A stretch of 64,000 bases of DNA from Budorcas taxicolor (taxonomy: Eukaryota > Chordata > Mammalia > Artiodactyla > Bovidae), in NCBI RefSeq assembly GCF_023091745.1, contig NC_068935.1, positions 62,458,724 through 62,522,723 on the forward strand, in the 5' to 3' direction. The notes beneath the pieces were generated by a model, which was given only the letters and a program-made list of their open reading frames with translations, was not told where the DNA came from and did not search any database. Of the stretch, positions 11,546 to 23,600 are shown piece by piece. A program made the position numbers and the translations under genes. The stretch's first letter is position 1; each line of letters begins with the position of its first letter.

Positions 11546-12958
11546 ATGATGCACTTGTTGCTATTGTTCAGTCGCTCAGTGGTGTCTGACTCTTTGAGAT
11601 CCCATGGACTGCAGCACACCAGGCCTCCCTGTCCATCAACAACTCCTGGAGCTGGCTCAAACTCATGTCTATCGAGTCGGTGTTGCCATCCAACCATCTC
11701 ATCCTCTGTTGTCCCCTTCTCCTCCTGCCTTCAATCTTTCCCAGCAGCAGGGTCTCTTCCAGGGAGTCAGGTCTTTGCATCAGGTGGCCAAAGTATTGGA
11801 GCTTCAGCTTCAGCATCAGTCCTTCCAATGAATATTCAGAGTTGATTTCCTTTAGGATTGACTGGTTTGATCTCCTTGCTGTCCAGGGAACTCTCAAGAG
11901 TCTTTTCCAGCAACACAGTTTGAAACCACCAATTCTTCGGTGCTCAGCCTTCCAAGGTCCAACTGGCTCAGACGGTAAAGAATCTGCCTGAATGCAGGAG
12001 ACCTAGGTTCAATCCCTGGGTCGGGAAGATCCCCTGGAGGAAGGTATGGAAACTCACTCCAGTATTCTTGCCTGGAGAATCCCTGTGGACAGAGGAGCCT
12101 GGCGGGCTATAGTCCATGGGGTCTCCAAGAGTCGGGCATGACTGAGCAACAAAGCCACAGCCACACTCACATCCGTACATGACTACTGGAAAAGCCGTAA
12201 CTTTGACTATGTGCATGTATGTCAGCAAAGTGATGTCTCTGCTCTTTAATATGCTATCTAGGTTTCTCATAGCTTTTCTTCCAAGGAGCAAGCATCTTTT
12301 AATTTCATGGCTGTAGTCACCATCTGCAGTGATTTTGGAGCCCCCCAAAATAAATTTTGTCACTGTTTCCATTGTTTCCCCATCTATTTGCCACGAAGTG
12401 ATGGGACCAGATGCCACGATCTTTAGTTTTTTGAATGTAGAGTTTTAGGCCAGCTTTCATTCTCCTCTTCCAGTCTCATCAAGCAGCTCTTTAGTTCCTC
12501 TCCACTTTCCGCCATAAGGGTGGTGTCATCTGCATATCTGAGGTTATTGATATTTCTCCCAGCAATCTTGATTCCAGCTTGTGCTTCATCCAGCCCAGCA
12601 TTCTGCATGATGCTTTCTGCATATACGTTAAATAAGCAGGGTGACAATATACAGCCTTGACGTACTCCTTTCCCAATTTGGAACCAGTCCATTTTTCCAT
12701 GTCTGGTTCTAACTGCTGCTTCTTGACCTGCATACAGATTTCTCAGGAGTCAGGTAAGGTGGTCTGGTATTCCCATCTCTTGAAGAATTTTCCACAGTTT
12801 GTTGTGACTCACACAGTCAAATGCTTTCATGTAGTCAATGCAGCAGAAGTAGATGTTTCTCTGGAATTCCCTTGCTCTCTCCGTGATCCAATGAATGTTG
12901 ACAATTTGATCTCTGGTTCCTCTGCCTTTTCTAAACCCAGTTTGTACATCTAGAGGAT
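11546..12958 (-). repeat. BovB LINE, 3' part with RT remnant, antisense
   Basis: About 1.4 kb of BovB (RTE clade) in reverse orientation. On the minus strand, 12423-12692 keeps part of a reverse transcriptase including the catalytic box YADDTTLMAES, preceded by GVRQGCILSPCLFNVY. The 3' end of the element is at 11546. A SINE breaks it at 11958-12165, and other frames are interrupted, so this is a dead copy. Confidence 0.9.
11958..12165 (+). repeat. SINE inserted in BovB
   Basis: Bov-A2/ART2-type SINE (ctggctcagacggtaaag, tcaatccctgggtcgggaag, tatagtccatggggtctcc) in opposite orientation to the host BovB. Confidence 0.85.
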
Positions 12959-12959
12959 C

Positions 12960-13340
12960 TGAGCACCCCTAGACTTGAGTCCCCATCCTTAGTGACCCAC
13001 AGTGCCATCCACAGATGAGCTGGGGTCTCATCTGCTGGTAGGTAGTTATGCCCCTTAGATCCAGGAATGTCTTGAGACAGATGGCAGTGGGTTTTGTCTC
13101 TGAACGGTGCCAGTGCCAGGGTTGCATCTGGCACTCAGTAGGCACTTCATGGCAGGCCAAAGACTGCGTGCCTGCCAGTCCCGCCATGGGAGGGCACCAT
13201 CTCCTCTGGGCAGGTGAGCAGCTGGCCCTCTCACCTCTGCCCACCAAAGCCAGCAGAGGGCAGCAGTGCCCTGCCCTGAGCCGTTGGGCAAAGGGGCGGG
13301 TACAGAGGGGCTGGACTGCCCAGGCTGGGCCACCGGGATG
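12960..13340. other. Intergenic, PLXNB3 upstream region
   Basis: Near 13120-13150 'atctggcactcagtaggcac' looks like a MIR tail. A GC-box-like 'aggggcggg' lies near 13291. No gene seen. Confidence 0.45.
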
Positions 13341-13359
13341 AGGCGGGTTGGGTGCGATT

Positions 13360-13437
13360 GCATTGTGGGGAGGGAGGCCGGGACTCATTCCTGGCACTAC
13401 CAGCTGCTCCTCGGCCCCAGCTAGGAGGCCCGCCCAG
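13360..13437 (+). other. PLXNB3: Candidate PLXNB3 non-coding first exon
   Basis: A purine-rich segment ends in a good donor (cccag|gtaggc at 13437/13438), GC-rich sequence lies just upstream, and no TATA box is visible. It sits about 1.1 kb before the start-codon exon, where a non-coding first exon is expected for this gene. The start is a guess. Confidence 0.35.
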
Positions 13438-14553
13438 GTAGGCAGGAGCTGGGGCTGGCCAGGCACAGGGTTCAGGGCCCTCCGGGTCAAGGGTGGGGAA
13501 GTAGGGGGCATGGATCTCCCCACCCCAGCCAGGGGGGTGGCCCTAAAGCTGGGTGGTAAGACTCCCACTGTGGCCCCAAAAGGGAGAGCTGGCTCCTCTG
13601 GCCACGGGGCAGGGCACGGGGGGTAGGGAAGCAGCCCGCCTCGCTGCCCACCCCCACAGCTACCCAACCAGCCCAGCCAAGTGGCTGCCAGCCTTGCTAC
13701 TGCCACCGGGCCCTGGAGCTTGCTGTGGTTGCACACCGTGGGTGAGAGGGGGAACCTGGCTGGTTCCCGCCCCACAGCCACAGCCTGAGGGCTGTCAGCT
13801 CGGTGTGCAGACGGGGCCATGTGAGCCTGGCATAGGAAGCTGGCCACCTGCTGGTAGTCTTGTCCCCACCCAAGGCTGAAGGCTGGGTGCTCATCTGCTC
13901 CTGTGCATCCTCTTGGCCACGGCCCCCTCCACTGGCACCAGATTGTACCTGGCACGACTTTGCCAGTCCCTGGGGGTGGGGAGTTGGGGGCATAGGGGGA
14001 GGTCTCCCAGCAGGGGGTGCTGCCTTGGCCGGCGTCTCCCCTGCCTCCAGCCGCAACAAAGGCCGGCATTGAGGGCCAAGGCTTGCCTCCAGCCAGGCGC
14101 CAAGGCTGCGGAGGGTGAGGCTGCCCATGCAGGCACTGACCCTCGGCGGGTGGGGCGCTCCGTGACCTCCTCCAGGCCCTTCACAGGGACCCCTGGGGGC
14201 ACACGGGGAGGAGCCTGGTGGCTGGCACCGGGTGGGCATGGGAGAACTGGCTGTGTGGGTCTCATTTTTTTCTGGCTGAAGGCAACTCTGCCCCCTTTGT
14301 CCCCAGATCCCCAGGGGGGTGTCTCCCTGCGGGTGGGAAGTGACAGGGAGCCCCCGGGTCAGGGCAGCTTGGATGTGGGACTAGGAACACCAGAGAGTGG
14401 GTCCCTGGCCTGGGCCTCCAGACAGAAGGGACATTGTTGGGGCAGAGACAAAGCTGCCAGCTGTGGGGGAGCCCGCCTGCCAGGCCCCGGCCCCCTCCTT
14501 CTGCGGAGTGAATGTGAATGGGGCCAAGCCTCGACTGTCTCCCTCCCACTCAG

Positions 14554-14667
14554 GACAATGCCCCCTACAGCCATCCTGTGTCCGTCACCACTGCCCCGGG
14601 GCAGCTGAACCCAGGAGGTATGTGCCACGCCACCCAGGAGATGCCTCTGCTGCTGCCGTCCGCCAGG
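14554..14667 (+). other. PLXNB3: PLXNB3 exon with upstream ATG
   Basis: The acceptor cccactcag precedes 14554. ATG at 14620 begins MCHATQEMPLLLPSAR, and the donor gtaagt follows 14667. The peptide resembles the annotated human N-terminus (MCHAAQET...), which is why I chose this start. A second in-frame ATG at 16121 directly precedes the signal peptide. Confidence 0.8.
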
Positions 14668-17600
14668 GTAAGTGCCCGAGTCCCCCGAGCACAGAAGAGC
14701 CTGGAGCCCGGGGGTCCCCTGCCCAGCACCTCCAGCCGCAGGCCCTCTAGCCTCGGACCCCCCGCCAGACACGGCTGCCGATACTGGGCTCCAGAGGAAA
14801 TGGCCCAGTCCCCGAGGCAGGCCTGACTTTCCTGTCTGTGCCCCCAAGATAAGGGAGCAGGGGCCTTCCTCGGGGGCTCTCCCAGCAGCTGGCACGCCCA
14901 TGGGGGCTAGAGCTGCTGGCTATGGAATGCCCGCAGGTGTCCTCCTGGCTGGTGCCTGCCCGCACCCCCAGTGGTGTGGGACCCTCAGTCAACAACTCAG
15001 GACCTGCTTTCTGCCCGTCTCTGGGGCTCTGCCCCCGGGCTCAGGAGGAGGGAGGCTCAAGAGGTCATGGGCCCAGGGGCTCATGACGTGTGTCCCTCAC
15101 CTTGTCACCTGGGCACCATGCAAGGCTGCTAATTGCCCCTGGCCAGGAGGTGAGCTGGAAGGTGCAGCAGGGACCCCACTCAGAGCCTTCTGCTTTGGGC
15201 TCAACCTTGGGCCCTGACAGGGCCGGGGCAGGGTGGGGGGGTTGCGGGGGGCTCCCTCAGGTCTGGACCCCAGATGGCTGCAGGCCGGAGGGGATGGGAA
15301 TGCCTGACTCCTGGCTTGAGTTTCCTTTCAAGCGCTCCTCTCACTCCCCCGGGCCCACTCTTTCTGCTTGTCTTCTCTCTGCCCTGTCTTTTTTAAGTTT
15401 CTATTTAATTATTTGGCTGTACTGGGTCTTAGTTGTGGCATGTGCAATCAAGTTCCCTGACCAGGGCCCCTACATTGGGAGCATGGAGTCTTAGCCACCG
15501 GACCACCAGGAAGTCCCTGCCCTGTCTTTTCTCATACCCCATCCCCATCAACACTCTCCATGCCAGACCCTGGTGGACCCCTGGCTGCCGGAGCCATGGA
15601 GCAAAGGACTGGCCTCCCCCGATCCCTGCACCCTGGGTGGTCTCTCGGTCCCTTGCACCTCCCCTGCCTCGGCACTGAGCACCCCCAGCTCAGTCTGGGC
15701 CACACCCCCCTCTATCCCCCAAGCCCTCTGTTCTCTGCCTTGGCCCTGGTCACTGGCCCCTGCTGTCTGTAGGGCCTTTCAGGGGTCTCTCCTCTCTCGG
15801 TGACTCAGTCCTTCTGTGGGTGTTCTCATGGCCTTGTAGAATCTGCATATAAAGTGAAAGATGAAGAAAGTTCTTCCCTTGCACACACACGGGCACCCCA
15901 CCGTCATCCCTGGGGACTCTCCATCCCTTTCTTGGTCCCCCAGTCGCTCGGACTTTTTCTCTCTCCTCTCCCTTTGCTTCCGTCTGCCCCAGCTTTCTGC
16001 TTCTGTCTCTCTGCCTTTCTCTCCCTCCCTTTCTGTCTGTCTGTCCCTCCTGCTCCCCAGCGCTGTTCCCACAGCCACCCTGACTCGCGCCCTCCTGCAC
16101 GGCCTCCCCAGGGCCCCGAGATGGCACCCCGGCGTCTGCTCGGTGCCCGCCTGCTGCTCATGCTGCCACTGCTGTGCCCGCCACCCGCCCCAACCGGGGC
16201 GCACCGCTTCTCAGCACCCAACACCACCCTCCACCACTTGGCACTGGCACCGGGCCAAGGGGCGCTCTACGTGGGTGCAGTGAATCGCCTCTTCCAACTT
16301 AGCCCCGAGCTGCAGCTGGAGTCAGTGGCCATCACGGGTCCCGTCCTCGACAGCCCTGACTGTGTGCCCTTCCGGGACCCGGCCGAGTGCCCACAGGCCC
16401 GGCTCACAGACAACACCAACCAGCTGCTGCTGGTCAGCGGGCGGGCCCGGGAGCTGGTGGCCTGCGGGCAGGTGCGGCAGGGTGTGTGCGAGAAGCGCCG
16501 GCTGGAGGACGTGGCAGAACTCCTCTACCGGGCTGAGGACCCGGGTGACGGGCAGTTCGTGGCTGCCAACACCCTGGGGGTGCCCACGGTGGGCCTGGTG
16601 GTGTCTGGACCCGACCAGGACCTCCTGCTGGTGGCCCGGGGCCTGGCGGGCAAGCTGTCAGCAGGGGTGCCACCCCTGACGGTGCGCCAGCTGGCCGGGC
16701 CACAGCCCTTCTCCAGCGAGGGCCTGGGTCGCCTGGTGGTGGGTGACCTCTCTGACTACAACAACAGCTATGTGGCGGCCCTAGCCAACGCCCAGTCGGC
16801 CTACTTTGTCTTTCGGCGCCGTGGGGACAGGGCGCAGGCCGAGTATCGCTCGTACGTGGCCCGGGTCTGCCTGAGGGATGCCAACCTCTACTCTTACGTG
16901 GAAGTGCCCCTCAGCTGTCGGGGCCACGGGCTCGTACAGGCCGCCGCCCTTGCCCCAGGCGCCTTACTGGGGGCCTTTGCCACCGGCCTGAGGGGGGTGC
17001 AGGCGGCCCTGTGTGCCTTTCCCCTGGCCGAGCTGGATGCCAGCATGGAGCGGGCCCGGCGCCTTTGCTACACGGCAGGCGGCCGGGGCCCCAGCGGCAC
17101 CGAGGAAGCCACTGTGGAATATGGCGTCACATCGCGCTGTGTCACCCTGCCATCCGTGAGTGACTGGGCTCAGGCCTCACCCCTGCCTTGTCCCCTGAGA
17201 CTCTGCACGCTGGCATCTGGCAACCTTATCTTATCCCAGTGTGCCTCCCTGGCCCTGGCCCTCTGTGGACCTGAATCATCTCCCAGCCCAGAGCCGCGGC
17301 TGTCACAAGTCGTCCTGGCCAAGGGTAAAGTGAAGTCACTCAGTCGTGTCTGACTCTTTGCGACCCCATGGACTGCAGCCCACCAGGCTCCTCCATCCAT
17401 GGGATTTTTCCAGGCAAGAATACTGGAGTGGATTGCCATTTCCTTCTCCAGGGAATCTTCCTGACCCAGGGATCAACCCAGGTCTCCCACACTGTAGGCA
17501 GACACTTTCACTGTCTGAGCCACCAGGGACTCTCTGAGCCATCCAGCCACTGTCTGACCAAGGGTGGCTGGATGCTTTCCCCATCACCAATGACCTCTGC

Positions 17601-20600
17601 TTTAGAGGATGACACAGAGGGCCAGCTTAGGCTAAGTCTCCGGGCTCTTCATCTCTCCCTCTTACTTGTGAACTTGGGCACGTCCTACCAGCTGCCTTGC
17701 CCTCTTCCACAGACCGCAGACCAGGGCCTAGGGAAGGCACCTCCAGCCTCCCTCTTCTGGGCACTAATTCCTTCCCTGCTCATCCTCACCTCTGCAGGAC
17801 TCCCCGGAGTCATACCCCTGTGGCGATGAACACACGCCCAGCCCCATCGCAGGCCGCCAGCCCGTGGAGGCAGGGCCTCTGCTACAGCTCAAACACTCCA
17901 TCAGCGCTGTTGCGGCCCTCCAGGCGGACGGATACACGATCGCCTTCCTGGGGGATGTCCAGGGCCAGCTGCACAAGGTAAGGGCCTGAGGAAGGCGAAG
18001 GGGTCCTCAGCCAGACCCCCAGTGCCCAGCCTCTATGCTGCCAGGCCGGGACTGGCCTCAGTAGCCCGACTGGATGCCCTCTTGCCCTGGGACGGCTCAC
18101 AGAAGCATCTGTCTCCTTCCACCTCTGGATGTGTAGCTTAGGGATGTCCCGCAGGCAGCTGCAGCTGGTAACAGGGGACTCTTGCTTCTTTGTGGTCTGC
18201 GTGTCTCCCTTAGCTGGGTAAGGCTCAATCGAGGAGGCTACTTGGGCACGCTGGATGCCCAGGGGCCTGCCTCACCCTCCATAGCCTGGCCCAGCATCCC
18301 TGTCTTGGGGGGGAATGGGAGTCGGCTCTGTGGGCCAGGAGGTTCCCCTAGAACCCCAGCCGTGACAGCACCTGCCCCGAATGGTCAGCCTGTGGCCATC
18401 TTGAGAGTGGGCCTTGTCTCCCACTCCCCCAGGTCTTTCTCAATGGCACCCAAGGCCAGGTGTACCACTCACAGCAAGTGGGGACCCCGGGCTCGGCCAT
18501 CAGTCCTGACCTGCTTGTGGACAGCAGCGGCAGCCACCTCTACGTGTTGACGTCCCAGCAGGTGAGGGCTGTCCAAGGGGCCCAGGCACACGAAGCCAGA
18601 GGCCCTGCACCCACCACCTCTGCCCTCTGCCTCCTGTCCAGGTGGCCCGGGTACCTGTGGCAGCCTGCCCACAGCTCCTGGACTGCAGCAGCTGCCTTCA
18701 GGCCCAGGACCCTCTGTGTGGCTGGTGCGTCCTGCAGGGCAGGTGAGGCGGGGCACTGCGCCTGCAGTGCTTCTAGGTGGGCCTGGAGGTCAGTCCACCT
18801 CCCCCAGCCTGGTTGGTGTCCCTTTGCCAACACTGCCTCAGGCTGGGCAGGGCCTCTGTCGGCCTCTCTCGGGTGCCCCCTGGCCCACTCCAGCTCCCCT
18901 CCACCTGGCAGCCCCAGGAATCAATCCCCGATGGCGCCCCTCACTCAGGTCCGTGTGCTCGTCTCCACTGCAGCAGCAGCCCTCGACTCACAGTCAAGAC
19001 CAAAGGCTGTGTGTCAGTCCCCAGGCCCTGCGGGGTCAGCCCCTTCCTGTCTGAGCGGAGTCCCTTTCCCTGGCCCCCACTTGCTGCGCTCTGCCTGGAC
19101 CGTATCATGCCCCTAACTGCCCATCACCCAGGGAGCCCGAGTCCCACACAAGGCCCCATCGGGCCTCTGCCCCACAGGTGTACCCGCAAGAGCCAATGCA
19201 GGCGGGCAACCCAGCCCAACCAGTGGCTGTGGACGTACGAGGACGGCCTCTGTCTGCACATCCAGAGCGTGCTACCAGCCCACCACCCCCGCCAGGAGCA
19301 GGGCCAGGTGAGCCCCGTTTTCCTTCTCTCCTTCTGCCTCTGCCCACACCCTCCCTGCCTGGACCTCTCTGCCTCAGCCCCGTGGCCCCCTCCAAAGGCC
19401 CCCACCTGCTGGGTTTCCTCGCATGTGCCCCAGGTCACCTTGTTGGTACCCCGGCTGCCCACCCTGGCCATGGATGAATACTTCCATTGCGCCTTTGGCG
19501 ACTATGAAAGCTTGGCTCATGTGGAAGGGCCCCAGGTGGCCTGCGTCACCCCTCCCCAGGACCAGCTGCCACTGAACCCTCCAGGCACAGGTGAGGGGCC
19601 CCTGGGGTGAGGGGCAAGGGCGGGAACTGGAAGAGGCAGGAGCCACCTGACCTGTCCTGCCACTGCCATCCCCCTCCCAGACCACATCACCTTGCCCCTG
19701 GCCCTGATGTTCGAGGACGTGCCCGTGGCTGCCACCAACTTCTCCTTCTATGACTGCAGCGCAGTCACAGCCCTGGAGGCAGCTGCCCCGTGAGTGCCCA
19801 GCCTGGCTGTGGGGTAGGGGTGGGGACCCCAGATAGTGCCCCGTCTCAGCAGCCCCCTGCCCTCCCAGGTGCCGTGCTTGTGTGGGCAGCCTCTGGCGCT
19901 GCCACTGGTGCCCCCAGAGCAGCCACTGTGTGTATGGAGAACGCTGTCCAGAGGGTGAGAGGACCATCTACAGCACCCAAGAGGTGGGTGGATCCACCCT
20001 GCCCCACGCCCCCCCTGCCCCCAGGCCCCTTGCCTTCCAAAGTGCTAAGCGGTCTCCTCCGGCCAGGTGGACATCCAGGTGCGTGGCCCGGGGGCTTGTC
20101 CTCAGGTCGAGGGCCTGGTGGGCCCCCTTCTGGTGCCAGTGGGCTGGGAGAGCCGTTTGGCCCTCCGCGTGCAGAACCTTCAGCATTTCCAGGTGAGCAT
20201 TCCAGCAGGTGGGGGCCGGGGGTAGCTGATGGCGTTCAGGCTGCTGACAGCATACACCCCCCAGGGCTTGCCTGCCTCCTACCACTGCTGGCTGGAGCTG
20301 CCCGGACAACTGCTGATGCTGCCAGCATCCCTGGAGGAGGTGGCTGGGGACTCGGGCCTCATTCACTGCCAGGCCCAGCAGGTGGGCAGGTGCCCGACCC
20401 CCCAGTCTCACTTGCCGCTGGACACCTCCTGCCGCCTGGGCTCGTCCCAGGCCCTCAGGGGCTCACTCACCCCCTTTAACCCACTGTCACTCATGAGGCC
20501 TGCTCTGGGCACACCACGGCTGGGAGATGTGCCCTGCACCGGGTGGGGTTGGGGAGGCATACCCGTGGGGAGGAGCTTCCTGGAGGAGGCGGGCAGGGGT

Positions 20601-23600
20601 CCTGGGAGGTTCTCAGTTGCGTCGGGCCTGACCCTCCCTTCCATCCCCAGTTCCAGCCCTCCATGGTCCAGCAGGAGCTCCCGGTGCCCATCTATGTCAC
20701 CCGGGGCGAGGGCCAGCGGCTGGACAATGCTCACAGTCTTCATGGTCAGCTTGGGGGCGGTGGGGTGGGCAGGGCAGGGCATGCAGCCAGTGGGGGCGCC
20801 TTACCATGCCTCCTAACCCCCCACCAGTGACCCTGTACGACTGTGCCGTGGGCCACCCTGACTGCAGCCACTGCCAGGCAGCCAATGGGAGTCTGGGCTG
20901 CCTGTGGTGCAGCCACGGCCAGCCTGCCTGTCGCTATGGGCCACTATGCCCACCTGGAGCCGTGGAGCCGCTGTGTCCCACACCCAGGATCGAGACTGTG
21001 AGTCCCTGAACCTTCACCCACCGCCGCCTCCCCCACGGCCTAGCCGTCTGCCTCCTCCCCTCAACCCCTAGCCCCCACTTTCTTGGTCCTAGCAGCCCTG
21101 CCCACACCCCCCTCAGAGGATGTGGGTCGAGGGCATTCCCTCACCATCCTTCTTGGTTACAGGTTGAGCCCCTGACTGGCCCCCCTGAGGGCGGATTGGT
21201 TCTTACCATCCAGGGCTCCAACCTGGGCCGGGACTTCGCCGATGTGCAGGATGCCGTGAGTGTGGCCGGCTGGCCCTGCAGGCCTGAGCCGTCTCTCTAC
21301 CGCATCTCGACCCGGTGAGGCATCCTGGCAGCCAGGGGCAGAGGGATGCCATCCCAGGGAGGCCCACAGAGACTGGCCACCCAGAAAGAAGGGAGGCTTG
21401 GAGCCAAGACACGTGGGCCCGGGGTCAGATGCACCAAAGGACGATAAGCCAGAGGGAGGGGGGCTGGGCCTTGGGCAGTGGCTGGCAAATGCCCTGTGGC
21501 TCCCGCTAGGCAAGGGCCCCTGAGCAGCCATGGGCTTTCCATCACCAGGATCGTGTGTGTCACATCGCCTGCCCCCAACCGCACCATGGGGCCGATCCAA
21601 GTGGCCATCAAGGGGCGGCCCCCAGGCATCTCAACCCAGTACTTCACCTACCAGGTCAGTGCTGCCCAGGGTGTGTGCCCACACAGGGGGATTGTAGCAA
21701 GAAGGGGCAGAAGGCTACTAACATCTGGGTGAGCACTTCCAACTTGACCCGAGGGGAGCAGGAAGAGTTGCCTCTTGTCCAGGAAGGAAGCCATGTGATC
21801 TGAGGGGTCATTCTGGCCACTGAGTGTGGGGTGGGCTGGGGGCCAAGATGGGAGGGTGAGGAGGGCACAGGGATGCAAGGAGAGCAGAGATGCCTCCAGG
21901 TGCCAGCCTGAGCCCTCCTGTCCTCCTGCCCGGGGCCCTTTCCAGGGCCAGGAAGCCCTTGGCACAGACAGCACCCCCGAGGAGGTGATGAAGAGGTCCC
22001 CGAGGAGGTGACGGCATCTTAGGGCTTAGAGCTGGGGCTGAAGACAAGGCGACACAGGGAGGGGACCAGAGCACCCCCTGGTGGGGCATGGCAGTGGGGC
22101 ACAGGGCTTTAGGGACTGGAGCCAAGGTGAGGAAATGCCAGGCCAGATGGCTATGCCTGTCCTGGCTTGCCTTGTTTCCCAGGACCCTGTCCTGCTGAGC
22201 CTGAGTCCCCAGCGGGGCCCCCAGGCAGGGGGAACCCAGCTCACCATCCACGGACAGCGCCTCCAGACAGGAGGCAACATCAGCGCCTTTGTGGGCAGCC
22301 AGCCCTGCCCTATGTAAGTGGCTCCTGCTTCCAGCTGGTCGCTGCCAGCTGGGGTGCTCCCGACGGGCCCGAGTCCCCCGGCATACAGTGGTGGTGGGGG
22401 GTCTCTGCCCTTGGTGAGGGAGGCAAAGTGGGTCTCTGGCGGGCTGGCCAGGCCAAGGCTCAAACCCAAGGTGCCAGACCGCTCCCCACCCTGCAGCCAA
22501 GAGCCGGTGTGTCCTGAGGCCATTGTGTGCCACACCATGCCCCAGGCTAGCCCAGGAGACGCAGTGGTCCGAGTAGTCTTTGGCCAGGCCCAGCGCTTGC
22601 TGCTCGCCAGCCCCTTCCACTACACTGCCAACCCCCAGCTTGTTGCAGCCGAGCCCAGTGTCAGCTTCCGGGGGTGAGGACCTGGTGCACTTGCACCCTG
22701 CCAGCAAAGTGGGGTGGCAGGACGGGGCCAGGCTGCCTGGGCCACGCTGACTCCCGTCCTGGCGCAGGGGCGGGCGGCTGATCCGAGTCAGGGGCACGGA
22801 CCTGGACGTGGTACAGCAGCCCCTGCTGTCCGTGTGGCTGGAGACCTCGGAGAGGGCTGCTGTGAAGCTGCAGTCCCAGGACCCGACCCCAAGGAGCAGC
22901 TGCGAGGCTCCAGCTGCAGCCCCCCAGGCCTGTACCCAGCTGGAGCGGGGCTGGCTGCAGGTGAGCCTGCAGCAGCAGGCGAGGCTGTGCCCAGCAAGGG
23001 ATCAGGGCAGGCCGGGAGCCCCCAGCTCACCACACCTCGGCCTGCTCCCTCACAGTGCTCCAGCGTGTGCTCCATCAACTCATCCACCCTCCTCCTCTGC
23101 CGGAGCCCCGCGGTGCCTGACACGGCGAGCCCCCGGCGGGTCTTCTTCAGCCTGGACAACGTGCATGTGGACTTTGCCAGCGCCAGTGGGGGCCAGGACT
23201 TCCTGTACCAGCCCAACCCTCGGCTGGCCCCCCTCCATCACGAGGGGGCGTCCACCCGCCCCTACCGCCTCAAGCCAGGCCACATTCTGGATGTGGAGGT
23301 CAGGGTTTCAGCCAGCAGTCCTGGGGGGCGAGGGGGACCTGCAGACACAGGCTGAGTGACTCCACTCAGGCCCGCTATCGGCCTCCCAGGGCGAGGGCCT
23401 CAACCTGGCCATCAGCAAGGAGGAAGTGCGCGTGCACATTGGCGACAGCGAGTGCCTGGTGAAGACGCTGACGCTCACCCACCTGTACTGTGAGCCGCCC
23501 CCGCAGGTCCCACAGCCCAGCAATGGCACCCTGCTGCAGTTCGTGGTGAGGCTGGGACCCCAGGCACAGGCGTGGGCGGCCAGAGCCATCAGAGCCAGTG

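Noticed and set aside
12423..12692. Possible active reverse transcriptase gene
   Set aside because: The YADD box is from a BovB copy that is truncated, split by a SINE and broken in frame, so it is a dead repeat.
12969..14069. 366-codon open frame on the minus strand upstream of PLXNB3
   Set aside because: It is GC-rich, low in complexity and overlaps the putative PLXNB3 first exon; no known family, no splice support. A long frame by base composition.
21808..22797. 329-codon minus-strand frame across PLXNB3 exons and introns
   Set aside because: It is a shadow of the PLXNB3 coding exons on the other strand.
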